Source: Corticium candelabrum
Taxonomy: Eukaryota; Porifera; Homoscleromorpha; Homosclerophorida; Plakinidae
Length of the DNA stretch: 64,000 nucleotides
Reading direction: 5' to 3'
Assembly: GCF_963422355.1 (NCBI RefSeq)
Contig: NC_085088.1
Coordinates: forward strand, 3,143,931-3,207,930
Below, one piece after another: positions 44,648 through 56,392 of the stretch (positions within the stretch are counted from its first letter, which is position 1; each line of letters opens with the position of its first letter). A model generated the notes under the pieces. That model saw only the letters and a list, made by a program, of their open reading frames with translations, was not told the origin of the DNA and did no database searches. The translations under genes were made by a program, and so were the position numbers.

Positions 44648-45692
44648 AGGCTCTTAAACGGACTTGTCTCCTTTCTTTTCTCGCATGAGAATTCTCCAAC
44701 TGTCTCCAAATGGCTCTGGGTAGGGCGTCGTAAATCTTCTTTGTTGCCTTCAGAGGTCGGGCCAAGTGCTGCTTGAAGTAGTCATAAGGTAGTACAGTCA
44801 CATCTGCTCCCGTGCCTATTTTGAACCTGGTAGGTATGCCATCAACTTTGATATCAAGCATCCAAGGCTGGCTGCCCTGAGATTCTAAGCTGCCCAGGAA
44901 TAGAACATCTTCCTCTTCCGTATCTATCTCTTCTTCACCCAACTTGCAGACTGTACTCACGCTCTTGCTTCGACATGCTGCTCCAAAGTGTCTTGTATTT
45001 CCGTACTTGAAGCACTTTACTTCCAGGGCTGGGCATTTGCTCTTGCTATGGGTGGGTGCTTGGCCACATCTACAACAGACTTCCGTCATTGTTTGCAGCT
45101 TTCCTAGCATCTTTATGTCAGGCGGTCTCAATTGTTGCGTCCAAGACGCCTACTTCTTTGTCGACTTCTTCAAACGTATCGATGACACGTCTTCCGTGAC
45201 TTCCTGGAATTGACTGCGTATCGCGTGTTGTTGTTTTTTGAATGCTTCGCTTTGCCGAGCTTTGGTGATGGCCGTCTTCAGCGTGAGATCCGATTTAAGT
45301 TGAAGCTTCTCCGTAAGCGTTGCGTCTTTGAGGCCGACGACTATTCTGTCGCGAATCATCTCGTCACGTAACTGACCATACTGACAGGGCTCGGCAAGTT
45401 TGTAGAGGACGGTGATGAAGGTGCTGTTTCCCCTCGTACTGACGTCGCTGATTAAATCTAGCTCGTTCATAAATTACATTTCCTTTTTTTTATCTAGGAA
45501 GTGTTGTTCAAATCTCTGTATGACATTGTCGTAATCCTCTGTGTCATCCTGCGACAGCGACATTGATGTCAGTATGTCTTCAGTTCTGTCCCCCATAGAG
45601 TAAACGAGAGTTGAGACTTGTACGGTGCCGGACTTGTCCTTCAATCCTGTTGCATTCCGGTAACGGTAAACCTCTTGTGCTATCTCGGCCAA
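44595..45692 (-). pseudogene. Gypsy gag, zinc knuckles and protease, frame-broken
   Basis: Gag runs in two frames, broken at about 45472. Two CCHC-like knuckles follow (CCRCGQAPTHSKSKCP and CFKYGNTRHFGAAC, the second with Tyr in place of a Cys). The protease has GTGADVTVLP where DTGA is expected. Block 1 keeps DTGA and the second knuckle Cys, so these losses happened after the copies separated or in this copy. Confidence 0.85.
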
Positions 45693-45740
45693 TCGTCTGG
45701 GTGGCCAAAGTCAAACGGAACTGGGGCTGGGAATCGCGGC

Positions 45741-45758
45741 TCCATACTCCTGTCACCA
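45741..45758 (-). other. Primer binding site of gypsy element
   Basis: Immediately after the 5' LTR on the minus strand the sequence reads TGGTGACAGGAGTATGGA. It starts with TGG (complement of tRNA CCA) and resembles sites complementary to leucine tRNAs; the tRNA identity is inferred. Confidence 0.7.
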
Positions 45759-45895
45759 TGTGGCGTTACTGACTCGTATTACAATCAGAGCACAACGCTA
45801 CTAGATAGAGAACACAACGGAAGACTACGTGTGCGTTACACGTGGTCCTAGCTGACCGTGGGTTAGTTAATAACAACAAGTGACATCATACTACA
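45759..45895 (-). repeat. 5' LTR of gypsy element
   Basis: 137 bases, flanked on the outside by GTCAG (45896-45900), the same five bases as at 41634-41638. Confidence 0.92.
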
Positions 45896-46898
45896 GTCAG
45901 GAACGCTTGTTTATAAGAAATACCGTATAAAAGTGGAACAAATTAATTCTACCATCTCACGAGAAAAGGAAACTAATATCCAATAGCAAAGGGGAATACC
46001 TTACCTTGATTGTGCAAGTCGAACCGTTTTTACTGGTGTATAGCAAGCCAGTAAGATACTGCTATATAGAGAAATTTTGTTCCCTAGATGTTCAAACGGC
46101 ACCGTACGATCTCTACGCTACAGAGAGTGATGTGAAATTGGCTAGAAATACTCAGATACATGTCTTAAGAGTTGATTTTAGCACTAGACGTCGAGAGTCT
46201 ATGCTCAAAATCTTTACAGAGTGTCTAAATTTGCTCGAAAAATGACGATCTGGCGTGTCCCGGGCATCCAAAACTGGAGGGCGTGACTGCACTCTACTCT
46301 GACGACTACCACGGCTAAGCACGAAACACGACAACGCTGTCCATACGATTGCTTGGAAGATGAGATGATAGGCTACTGCAACAAATAGATTTGGTGTGTG
46401 TCTGTGCTTTGGTAACTCTACACGAGAGGCCATCCAAAACTAGAGGTATTTGTCCAGATCTAGAGGTAGGGCGTGGCAGAGCTTTAGCCGAGTCTCGTTG
46501 TTGCTAGAACGAGCCAAATCCATTTATTGTAACGGATCATAAATAGTTACCCGACGTCTCTACGTTACCCTATAATTCATACTTAGACAATTGCGTTGGA
46601 CGCGTCCGAATCTAGACGGTATCCGAAACTAGATACGGGACTCTAGAGGCGCGGTGTATAGGTATTGAGCGGAGTTTTGTGGCTAATCGTCAATTGTATG
46701 TCTAGGTAGGCGTACATGTACAGTCTAGTTTCTTAATTAAATACACGGAAAGTTACGATGCCATCGAACACGCTCTACTAGATTGTCAATTCTCTGCACT
46801 GTATTGTGCACATCGGTGCAAGCAAGTCTAAAGTTAGTGCACACAACATCGACACAAAGCGACTACACATGTACGCCCATGCGCAGGCATTCAATACA

Positions 46899-46899
<1 letters not shown>
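45896..46899. repeat. Duplicated flank, block 2
   Basis: Collinear with 30828-31895. It contains the same blocks, a (CA)n tract follows in both, and no coding exon was recognised. Confidence 0.75.

Positions 46900-46989
<90 letters not shown>
46900..46989. repeat. (CA)n microsatellite
   Basis: About 90 bases of CA dinucleotide, orthologous within the duplication to 31896-32000. Confidence 0.97.
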
Positions 46990-46993
<4 letters not shown>

Positions 46994-47034
46994 TGCGCAC
47001 TTCGCATTACTCGCTAGGTTTGGCACGTATCCGG

Positions 47035-47935
47035 TTATTTACGCGAGCAATCGTGAACAGGTCGAACAGCCCGATTGTCGTAAAAATTTGACGTACAGTG
47101 GTAGCGTTTTACTTTGCTTGGTTGTAGGATCTCTCCTTCGTAGCCGACGCCGATGTAGTTTTCTGGATCACTTACAGATTGAAACGTGTAGTAGCTATGA
47201 AATGTTTCAACGACTCTAAACTTATCATCCGGACTATCAAGATCCTGTTATTAGAAAACAAAGAAGACCATAAAAATTCGTTTATTAATTGAATTATCTT
47301 GCGGCCTTACAACAGACAGATGATCGTCTTTAATTGTCAAAAACTTGTCGTCGTACTTGACGTTTCTTAGACTGTATACATAATAGTCGTAGTTCGAGAC
47401 TCTTGTCAGTATGAATTGAGCTATACGTATAATGAAATGGACGATTGTTGAACAAGGAATAGAATCGCGTAGATATATGTGTGTGTTACCTTTTTTTTTG
47501 ATGTTTGGACCAGTGACGATCTTTATTCCTTGTTGTGCAACTAAGTTCTTTCTAGGATCAGGTGCAACCACGCTCGCTATTATAATTATTACACCATCTA
47601 GTGAGTCGGAAGTCCACGAAACCTGAACGCAATTGATCTGTTTAACTGTTAGGTACATGTTTTGTTGAGTCAGATTTAGGAAAATTTATGGCAAACTGAC
47701 AAAAGAAAGAGAGCGAGGTAAAGAATTAATTAGACAGACAGACAGACACATAGAAAAGCACTGGAAAATTTTAAACATACGAGCCATACGTTGAGCCAGA
47801 ACAATGTTTTTACTAAAACGTTGCTCATTATATATCTTTACCATCAACTATTGTTCTCTTCGCGGTGTGGTGTCTCTCTCCTTCATATAGAAAAGCAGAC
47901 AGACAGACAGACAGAAAAAAGACAAACAGACAGAC

Positions 47936-47995
<60 letters not shown>

Positions 47996-48550
47996 GGACA
48001 GACAGACAGACAGACGTTCTCTCGGATCTCAATCTTTTGATAAAAATGGTCTACGCAACTCGGCACAATTTATGGATCACTGGCGGAAAAGGTTCAGCAT
48101 TCAATTACAGCAATGCAATGCTAGAGTAATCCAACGCAAGATGTCATCCTTGGGTTGCAGAGTCCACGCAAAAACAAGCCGCTTTCATCTCCAATAATTA
48201 GTGTTGTAATAACTAGACGCTCTTTGGGTTCTTTAGTAGTTAGAAAATGTAATTTTTAGTTCTCAGGTGGTTCAGTAGTTGATATCTGTAGTCTCTAGGT
48301 GATTCTGTATAATTTGACTCGTAGTTACATATTGTATGTTGCTACATTCATGTTTCAAATATATGTATTGGACAGACAGATAGACAGACAGACAGACAGA
48401 CAGACTGACTGACAGACACACGAAAGGACGGACGGACAGACACACAGATGAACGAACGGACAGACAGACTGTAAGGACTGCGGGCTTGTTAGTTTGTTTT
48501 ACAGTTTAGTGTGAGTGTACTAGTTTCAATGTATGAAATATATGTATTGA

Positions 48551-48585
<35 letters not shown>

Positions 48586-48614
48586 TACAGACTGACATGT
48601 AGACAGACAGACAG

Positions 48615-48645
<31 letters not shown>

Positions 48646-50685
48646 GACGGACGGACAGACAGATAGAGGGACAGAACACTAATACACTGTAGCTTACATC
48701 CACAGCCGCAGTTAGGTTTCCAATGCATAAAGCGTGATTGATACCAAAGCGTTTCACACATTGTAGCGGCAACCGGTGGACAAAAGAATGTAAAAGCGTT
48801 CCGTTCACTTTGATGTCGTAAGTTCTAGTTGTCGTTGTGATGGTGAGCAGAAATTTATTCCCACTCTCAAACGGAAACGTGTCTGCTGTTATCACCCTTC
48901 GCCAACATCCGTTTTCCCTAGAGTTTAAAATAACGGCCTGTGCATCAAATTGAACGCCAATGTGGAGAGCGACATCGCTGTTGTCTCCTGCTGGACTTTT
49001 GTAGAGATTGATATCAAAGTTGCAGGAGTCGCGAGGTACGTGACCGTAAACGTAGATAGTTTTTCCTGGACGAATGGTGAGAAGACGAGACAATGTTGGA
49101 CAGACCTTTTAACAATATTAGACAGTAGAACAAACACAATGTCGAGTCTTCTTTCATGATTATTCTTAGACTCGTACCCAGTCCTCCTCCTCGCCCGCTC
49201 CACGTGTTTTGCACGTGCTTTTTGTTCCACTTGCTAGGAGAAGGACTGGTAACATATTATGTCACGTGAAGAACTAGTTCTTCACGTGGTAGGTTTTCGG
49301 TGCGTTGATTGGTCAAAACTGTAACGCGAGACGAAAAAATAAAGGCACGCGTAGGATCCTATTACAATGAATTGAGTAGCAATTACTTAGACAATTAGAC
49401 AGTTATTAGCAATTGTTGTCGTTACGCAAGGTGCAAGCTCATTAGTGTTGTTTGACAGCTCTGCTGTGGACATCCTGACAATAACGTCTTCTTCAGCCAG
49501 AATTGACAGAGATGTCTCTAGCTGCTTAGTACGAAGTGAATGGTAGCCAATAGACGACAGGAGCGCGTACAAGGTGCATTCGCTACCGCTAGATAGTGAA
49601 GCTACAATGTTCATGAAGCAAGGTTTTCGCTCGTCGCAATGAAAACGATCTACTTTGTAACTCTAATTTCTGAACAGTCCATGGAAAGAGCGTAAAGTTT
49701 TGTGTTTTTCGTGTTGGCTGGCGACGTTTAGCGTAGTACTCTCGTGAGACGAATTACTCGACACCATATTATCAGTGCAGGTGGCAACAATTTATTGGAT
49801 CGGTTTCTAATTAAACTAATGAAATAAATGGTCACATGACATAATATGTTACCAGTCCTCCTAGCAAGTAGAACAAAAAGCACGTGCCAAAACACGTGGA
49901 GCGCGCGAGGAGGAGGACTGGGTGTACGAGTCTAGATTAGTCTGGCAATGAAGTAACGTAACGCGCGTTACTTATTAGTCAACTAGCGCACGCTAACCAG
50001 TTCTCATTGACTAAAATTTGCAATTGCAATTGAACATGCGCAATAGCAACTTGATGACCTCGAATATGTGATACGCAATAGGCTGTGGTAAATATATATA
50101 GAATTAGGTACTAGAATTATAATTAGCTAAGACCGGAAGTCTAGACGCTGATGGACGAACGACGAAAGGTTTTTGGAAGGTAGTCCGACCATGGCCCGAA
50201 CCGGTGTAGCGTGCTGAGGTTGTCACCTGTGCTGAGGTTGTATTTTACAGTCTGCGCATGCTGAGCAACTATTTGCTCGCGTAGGTCTACATCCGGCGTG
50301 CTGAGATTGTTCACACAGTTAGGTATCCTTACATTAAGGTTTTTTGTTTCTTGGATAGACAGTAGCTGTGTACACTCACTTGTGAAGACCATGGATGATC
50401 TGAAGCAAAATACAATTGCAGCTAGTTACAAGGAAGCCAGACTTTGTCATGTCTCTGCCGAAAGAGATGCCAGAATCTTGTAACTTATCTCCTGACACAA
50501 AGCTTTCCACCAAGGTTAGCAAAAAATGAAATTAGAAACGTCAACAACCAAGCCAAGACTCACCATTGGGATGTCAAAGGTAGGAGAGCTTTATTTGTAC
50601 AAATGTGCATGTATAGTTATTATGTCTAATTATATTTCCAATTGTATAAACTTGTACGTAATTGATAAATAAAAAATTTCATAAT

Positions 50686-50745
<60 letters not shown>

Positions 50746-51194
50746 GTATATAGCATATACATATTATGCAGTACATAATTATTCTTAACAACTGAATTAT
50801 TTACTTCAACCCAGTGCTTTTACATTATTGTAACATATTAAAATAGTTAATTAATATATAACTATCAATAAGAACAATAGATTTCTCAATAGAACTCTAA
50901 CTTTGTTGCACGCATGCGCACAAGTCAGCAGTTTCAGCACCTAAGCAATTTCTGCACGCTTGTATTGCGTGCTGAAAATGTCAGTTCTATTTTGCGCAAG
51001 CGCAAACAATCTCGGCACGGTGACAATCTCAGCTCGCTACACCGGTTAATTCCACCGCCCACAAACTAGATGTTCTATTAATAGATGTTGGGTTCACACA
51101 CATAATAACACCTTACGTTATGACAAGATTCTTGTCCAGTAGTTACGAGAGTAATGATGGTGATGATAGCAAACGAAAGGAAAGTAGTCTTCAT
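47035..51194 (-). CDS. Secreted galectin - FGF/IL-1-like trefoil fusion protein, member C (intact)
   Basis: Five minus-strand exons join without a stop: signal peptide 51194-51117 (26 codons), galectin 49105-48698 (136 codons, phase 0 to 0), trefoil 47622-47490, 47420-47311 and 47244-47035. The phases are 0, 0, 1, 0, total 312 residues. The signal exon has a clean hydrophobic core ending near VTTG. The galectin part has FDINLY, ALHIGVQF, NSRENGCW, FPFESG and FVHRLP but lacks the HxNPR Arg and the WGxE Glu. The trefoil part has KFLTIKDDHLSV and YYTFQSVSD...YIGVGYEG, aligned to member A. The product is probably an extracellular two-domain lectin-like or growth-factor-like protein. Every boundary has GT-AG sites shared with member B, which makes the model strong; the biological role is unknown. 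Confidence 0.8.
47893..48016. repeat. (GACA)n array
   Basis: About 120 bases of GACA tetranucleotide between the trefoil and galectin exons of member C. Confidence 0.96.
48368..48665. repeat. (GACA)n arrays, two clusters
   Basis: GACA/GACG clusters at about 48368-48480 and 48553-48665, the second ending close to the galectin donor site. Confidence 0.94.
49167..49935. mobile_element. hAT-like non-autonomous element in member C intron
   Basis: Ends TAGACTCGTAC...CCCAGTCCTCC and inverse, 769 bases, flanked by ATTATTCT and ATTAGTCT (8 bp with one mismatch). The corresponding place in block 1 (about 34040) reads straight through, so it inserted after the block duplication. No transposase. Confidence 0.78.
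50199..51047. mobile_element. TIR element in member C signal-peptide intron
   Basis: Inverted ends ACCGGTGTAGCGTGCTGAGG and ACCGGTGTAGCGAGCTGAGA. Interior about 850 bases with GTGCTGAGGTTG-type repeated words at both ends and a central (TA)n. Block 1 at about 35294-35300 lacks it, giving an empty site. Target duplication unclear. Confidence 0.75.
50693..50741. repeat. (TA)n microsatellite
   Basis: About 49 bases of TA inside the TIR element at 50199-51047. Confidence 0.95.
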
Positions 51195-51199
51195 CTGCA

Positions 51200-52529
51200 C
51201 GACGTAAAACACTAGTTAATATTATTATGTAGATATTACAAAACGCAAAGCGGTGTTAAGTTAGTTAATTACTACTTTATAGAGCTACATGTGAACGCCG
51301 CAATAATAAAATTTTATATTAAAGTGGATAGATGCATTGATATCAATTTAGTGCAACATCAACTCTACTAGTAATTAATGTAAATTATGTGAGTATAGAT
51401 ATCTCGTGTCAAAAACATGATACCCAATGCCACTAGTTCTCTCATTTTAGTAGCAGTTAAAATCAACAGGCAATTACGCGTGCTACAGGTGAGGTCTATA
51501 GAAAGGAGACAGCTGATTATAGACGGGTATGAGCAGACTGTTCATTCTGCACATGCGCAAAATATCATTCTACATTATATTTGTAAAACACCTCTACTGT
51601 ACGTTGCAGACACGATTCAACTGAAACAAACCAAAGAAATATCCATGAGCACGTATTGTCTCTAGCATGTCACTATATAGAGCGGATGCGTGGGCCACAC
51701 CTACAACACTTTTGCATTGTACTCTAGTCTAGTGTTACTGTACCGTACACTAGCAGGAACTTCCTAACCATGATCTGCGTACTGGATTTAGTAGCGTGCG
51801 CACATTTAAGTTTTAAGTAACTCACGTTCTTTCTGCGTTCGCGAATAATTCGTGCTGTAGGCGCTTGCTCTGGTCCAACCGGGTGCGGGACTAAAGACGT
51901 CACGTGACTATTTATTATAAATTCCCGGATGTTGTATTATTTTAGTTCCTGAATAAATATACAATTATTCTAGACTATACGCTTGTACAGTACTAATATT
52001 TCATCGAATATAGGATCGAATATGTAGAATACATGTGACTTCGGTTTAAATTTTATTTATTTATAGCTGGCTTGGCTTTAATGTTAATAGTAGCAAACAC
52101 ATCAACAGTTGCTATCGAAATTGGCTACTTAAATCGGGATATTCGATTGCTATTGTTATGAGATGCTTTAAGTTTCCTCCGTCAGACAATTCCGAGTCTT
52201 AGTTGTGATGTCTGCTAGTGAAAGACATGGTAATAGACCCAATTAATATCAATACAAAGATTAGGCGTTGCCGTACCATTTTTAAAAATTTCTTACCAAT
52301 CTGAAATTTTTGTATAAAACCCTGAGTATAATTTCTTTACTAATACATAAATGAAATACGAAGAATGCCATTGAACAATCTCGACCAGACTGTCAATTCT
52401 CTGCACTCTATTGCGCAAATCGGTGCTAAATATATTGTGCAAGCCTGCCGTTCGTGCACACAACATTAATTAATAAAGGCTACCACACATACGCCAATCA
52501 AGCATTCTGTAACTAGACTACACACATGC
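51200..52529. repeat. 5' flank of member C, duplicated as 35460-36790
   Basis: Collinear with the 5' flank of member B over its full length, with shared blocks such as TTTAAGTAACTCACGTTC. No exon was found here except that a promoter must lie upstream of the signal exon. The homology ends where the element at 52530 begins. Confidence 0.65.
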
Positions 52530-53195
52530 ATATGGCGTGCCATCGCCGCCAAAACATTTGCGCTTACATTTGCATTCGCATTCGCATTCGACATTCGCGT
52601 TTGCTTTCGTTCGCTTTTGCTTTCACATTTGCTTTCGCGTTAGCTAAAAGCGGCGTTTGCTTTTGAGTTTGCTTTTCGCATTTGCTCTAAGTTTATTAGT
52701 TAATTAATTAAAGGAAATATTTCTCTGCATGTGTGATTGTGCATGTCTGCACGCCGACACGACAATATGAGATTCCGATTGATTGGAAGATCGACAATTT
52801 ACTGCATGCATGTGTTTTTAGTGTGGAAACAGGCAGTGGAACTAGCTTCTTTCACGCCCTATCCTATTGTCATGCACAGGTGGATGTAGCAAGGTTACCA
52901 GAACATGCCTGAAGAGATTAGCTTCCTTACTATCTTACAAGAAAAGCAAAGCGTACAGCCAAACTCTCACCTGGATTTGCTGCCGTCTTAGCTTTGCCCT
53001 TCTACGAGCATGCATCATGTCTCTCAGAGGATCTAGGGTGAAGTTTAGAGGCTCAGCAAATGACAGCAACATTCTTCTGGCAGCAGCAGAAGGACGCTTT
53101 CAGCAAACGCGAAAGCAAACGCGAAAGCAAACGTGAATGTCAAATACAAATGCAAATGTCAGCGCAAAGGTTTTTCAACGATGGCACGCCATATG
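52530..53195. mobile_element. TIR element with TTTGCTTTCGC-like internal words
   Basis: Ends CATATGGCGTGCCATCG and inverse. The inner flanks are degenerate arrays of TTCGCATTTGC/AAACGCGAAAGC words, inverted relative to each other. About 665 bases. The same 12-base near-palindromic ATGGCGTGCCAT recurs at 58239. No transposase. Confidence 0.7.
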
Positions 53196-53692
53196 TTGTG
53201 TACTACGTACAACCTGTTTCAATGCACAGACTCTGATTGCTACATATGTATACTAACCGCGTACAATGAGTTGATTTCTCAAACTACCGAGCTGCAGATC
53301 TAGATTCGGCGCGGCCCTGTTGGCGAAACTGAATGCTGAGAAGGAGTCGTGACACTGCAGAATATTACATGGCTGAGCTGTCTAGATACGTGCTAGAAGC
53401 CAACGATGATGTCAACTACTTACTTCGCACAAAACAGGCAAGTGCGTGAAGCGATGTCGCGTGTTACTCAACTTTTATGCCTAAACGTGCTTAGCTAATC
53501 GAATTAGCCTTATCCAAGCTATGAAACCGGATCCGGAGTCTTACGTCACTATGACGTTCTCGAAAGCGACCAGGTTCTTCTCTCGAGCTGGAGCAATTCC
53601 GCAAAAGCTCCTCCTCCTCGTATGATTTACGTGCGTTTAGCTCAGCGACTGCGCGGAAGAGCCTGGCTTGCGAGGTTAGTGTATGTATACGG
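53190..53692. mobile_element. Partial copy of the 10.7-kb inverted-repeat element
   Basis: The reverse complement matches about 10740-11210, including the terminus, with modest divergence. Only one arm plus interior is present. Confidence 0.75.
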
Positions 53693-53943
53693 AAAAACTT
53701 GTGTTAATTTAAATAATTAACTTAGTAATTTGTCACAACAAGGAAACAAGATAATCATGCAGTTAGTGTGTAAAATCAGTATCTAGAACATGACAAAGCA
53801 TTCAAACACGCAAGTCAATTTCATATGTTACTCTGTACACACACACGCACACCAACACTCGTCAAAGTATAGCTAGATATTATAATTGATGTGCCTTGCA
53901 TCTAGTTCGCCACCTAACCATGCAGCTGCGATGATTGTTACGG

Positions 53944-54494
53944 CTACACACTGTTGTAGAAATTGGATTCAGAACCGTCTACTTCGTTCGGTGGTACAAT
54001 ATTTCCTGACTGGTTGACGCCAATGTAGCTCCCTGAAGTTTTGTAAGACTCAAAAGTATAGCATTCATCATTGGTTTGTGTGACATAAAACTCATTATAA
54101 GAACAAGCAGAACCATCAACTTTCTGTCATTTAAAAATTGAAGATTAAGTTAATTATGCAAATTGATCAAATTAATAAAATTAATCATGTGGTCATACGG
54201 CAAAAAGTTCATTCTCTCTGACTGTCAAAAATTTGTCAGAGAATTTATTGTTTCTTAGCTTGTACCAATTCCTGTTACCAGTGAGAGTAAATTTCGCTAC
54301 GTATAATACATGTGAGATACCCATGGTTAGATGCAGCGTACATACTGTATATCACCTTTATCACTTGACTTGGTTGCAGTAGTGCCAACAGTTCTTTCAT
54401 CACTCTGTACAAATAGATACTTTTGAGGAACAGTTGAAGCAGCGCTGGCTAATACCACCTGCACATCATCTAATGAGGGAAGAGTCCACGAACC
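53944..54494 (-). CDS. Beta-trefoil protein, member D (5' exon not located)
   Basis: Three minus-strand exons, 54494-54356, 54296-54199 and 54123-53944, join at phases 1 and 0 with proper GT-AG sites and no stop until TAG 53944-53946. The frame reads SLDDVQVVLAS, KFLTVRENELF, then CYTFESYKTSGSYIGVNQSGNI and SNFYN, clearly the same family as members A and C. The first exon enters at phase 0 like the others, but I could not find a signal-peptide exon upstream and no galectin exon is evident between 54.5 and 56 kb. So it is either trefoil-only like A or a gene that lost its start. Intact otherwise. Confidence 0.7.
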
Positions 54495-55484
54495 CTAAAC
54501 CGCACAACAAATATTGACGTCTAACCCTAAGTGCACTTAATTAAAAGGCAAACAGACAAAACAAACCGGCACGGTAAGCAAACAAATGAATCGTGCAATC
54601 ACGACTCTTATAGTTTTACAGAGGCACAGTCCAAATGTTGCGCACAGTGTAGCCTCGGAGTCCATCTTAAATAATGTATACATTTTTCAAGTTCATCAAA
54701 ATAAAGAATTTTTGAAAAACAGCGCTTGTAGATTATGATACAGCAGTACATTTCCCGTATTCTCACTAAAAGAAAAGATTCAAACGGTTTGCAGCTCGCA
54801 ATTTGACTACCCCTAGCAACAAGACCTTGGCTTTTCTATACTTTGCCGAAGTGATAGGATTCGAATATAACATTTAGGAGCTACAAAATAAACCTTATCT
54901 GTTTTAACATTCGCCTAGTTTTGTGCGAGCTTCAGATTAAGTCCTGTACGTGACAGGAAGTGAACGTCGTTTGTCATGTCGACAACGTCTGCAAGAAGCC
55001 AGCATGGTGCAAGAAAGCATGGAGGCGCAAGACGAGAGTAATTGGCAAGACAAGGCTGGCAAAAGTAGAGAGTAAAAAGCATCTACTGGTCCAGGTCTCA
55101 CTTCACCCTCAATGAATTCGAAGTTTTTGAGAAAGGTCCTGCTGCATATAAAGAGGTCTAGGTCCACAACCTATTATGTACAATATTTTGTATTGTATTT
55201 ATTTTTATACACGTGTGTAGTACGTTTAAATTTACCATTGCAGCCAAACAAGTACTCTTAAAATTACCACAATTTTATTCTAAAATTTACTCCAAAAAAT
55301 ATCATTTGGGTGAGTGAATTCACATCTCCAGTCAATCTATAATGAAAACTCTAGGTGTTGTAGACATGCAGCATTCAAGGCCTATTGCTTAGCAAGCATG
55401 AATTATAACAAGCAGCTAGCCGTCTCTGGAACAGGCAAAAATCCAAAGAACAGATTTCACCACAAGTATGACAAAACCTGTCAC
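54495..55484. other. Upstream of member D, no recognised exon
   Basis: A/T-rich stretch. No signal-peptide exon directly after an acceptor-like AG was found on the minus strand, unlike in the other members. No RNA gene seen. Confidence 0.4.
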
Positions 55485-55489
55485 CAATG

Positions 55490-55654
55490 CAGCGCCGGAT
55501 CCAGGAATTTTTGAAAGAGGGGTTCACCGTTAGCAGTTATTTATAGCATTACTAATTTTCTCTTTTCTAATGAAATTATATGAAATTATTGAACCACGTC
55601 TACTGAAAAAGTGGGGTTTGCAACTCCCTGAACCCCCTTCTAGATCCGGCCCTG
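55490..55654. mobile_element. 165-bp MITE
   Basis: Ends CAGCGCCGGATCCAGGA and TCTAGATCCGGCCCTG inverted, flanked by the 5-base duplication CAATG (55485-55489, 55655-55659). The interior is short and non-coding. Confidence 0.8.
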
Positions 55655-55659
55655 CAATG

Positions 55660-56384
55660 GATTGTAAAGAGAGTGAATGAAAGCAAACACTACCATCACA
55701 TAAGTAAGGCTACACACATGAGATCAGGAAAGCAAATGAAAAAGAAAGAGTACGTAACGTCACTATCAGACAATAATATGATAGCAGGACTCTGAGAACA
55801 TTGGTTGAACTGTTGCTTCATGTAGTCCACCAGCAGCTGCTGATCTTGTAGAAAGCAGTGCAGTAAGACAAGTGCAGTTTAGGGTGTCCCACCATTTATC
55901 CTAAATGTGTTACCACATTGAATGCATGCTGACTGCATGCAATTGTTACTAGTAGCTGCATGTTGTGTACGTTGTGTTGTTATTGTCATTACTTCTGCAT
56001 CTGTAGAAGACCGTTCTCTAGATGAAGCATTTCCTGTTCTCCAGCACATTCTCTGTCACCAGCCTAGAAGTGAACCCTGAAATGATACTGGCAAGTCGAC
56101 TATAGACGCAATATTGACCACAGCTCTTCGATTCTTGAAACTTAATCACGCAATCACAAAATGCACACAAGCAACGTACAGCAGCAGCTTTGCGTTCACA
56201 TCTTCGTAGACCACGTCTTTCTCTTGCGCACTTATTTCTACACCCAGACGTCACATGCATGCATACACTCTACTCTTCGGTAGGCTGCAACCAAGGTGCA
56301 CAACGTAGTTACGATACGAAATAATCGTCCCTCGAGGAAGCCATTTTATTCTAGGCGTGACCTGCAGCCTGCGCGCAAAACGCG
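55660..56384. other. Gene-free stretch
   Basis: Nothing convincing. A minus-strand 80-codon frame at 56260-56018 is Cys/Arg-rich but without family features. Confidence 0.35.
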
Positions 56385-56392
56385 CTTTCTAC

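Larger units (their letters stand above)
41639..45895 (-). mobile_element. Ty3/gypsy LTR retrotransposon, nearly complete but decayed
   Basis: Minus-strand element with 137-base LTRs (41639-41775 and 45759-45895) and an exact 5-bp target duplication GTCAG on both sides. In order from its 5' end come gag (frames at 45692-45474 and 45470-45150), zinc knuckles and protease (45131-44595), reverse transcriptase (44647-43707, broken), RNase H (43609-43307), integrase with HHCC and DDE regions (43182-42084) and a short tail. The protease active site reads GTGA instead of DTGA and several frameshifts split pol, so it cannot move on its own. The two LTRs differ at about 13 of 137 positions by eye, so the insertion is old. 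Confidence 0.92.

Noticed and set aside
54640..54670. Minus-strand ATG after ttatttaag as a first exon for trefoil member D
   Set aside because: The following residues are not a signal peptide and no suitable donor in phase 0 was found.
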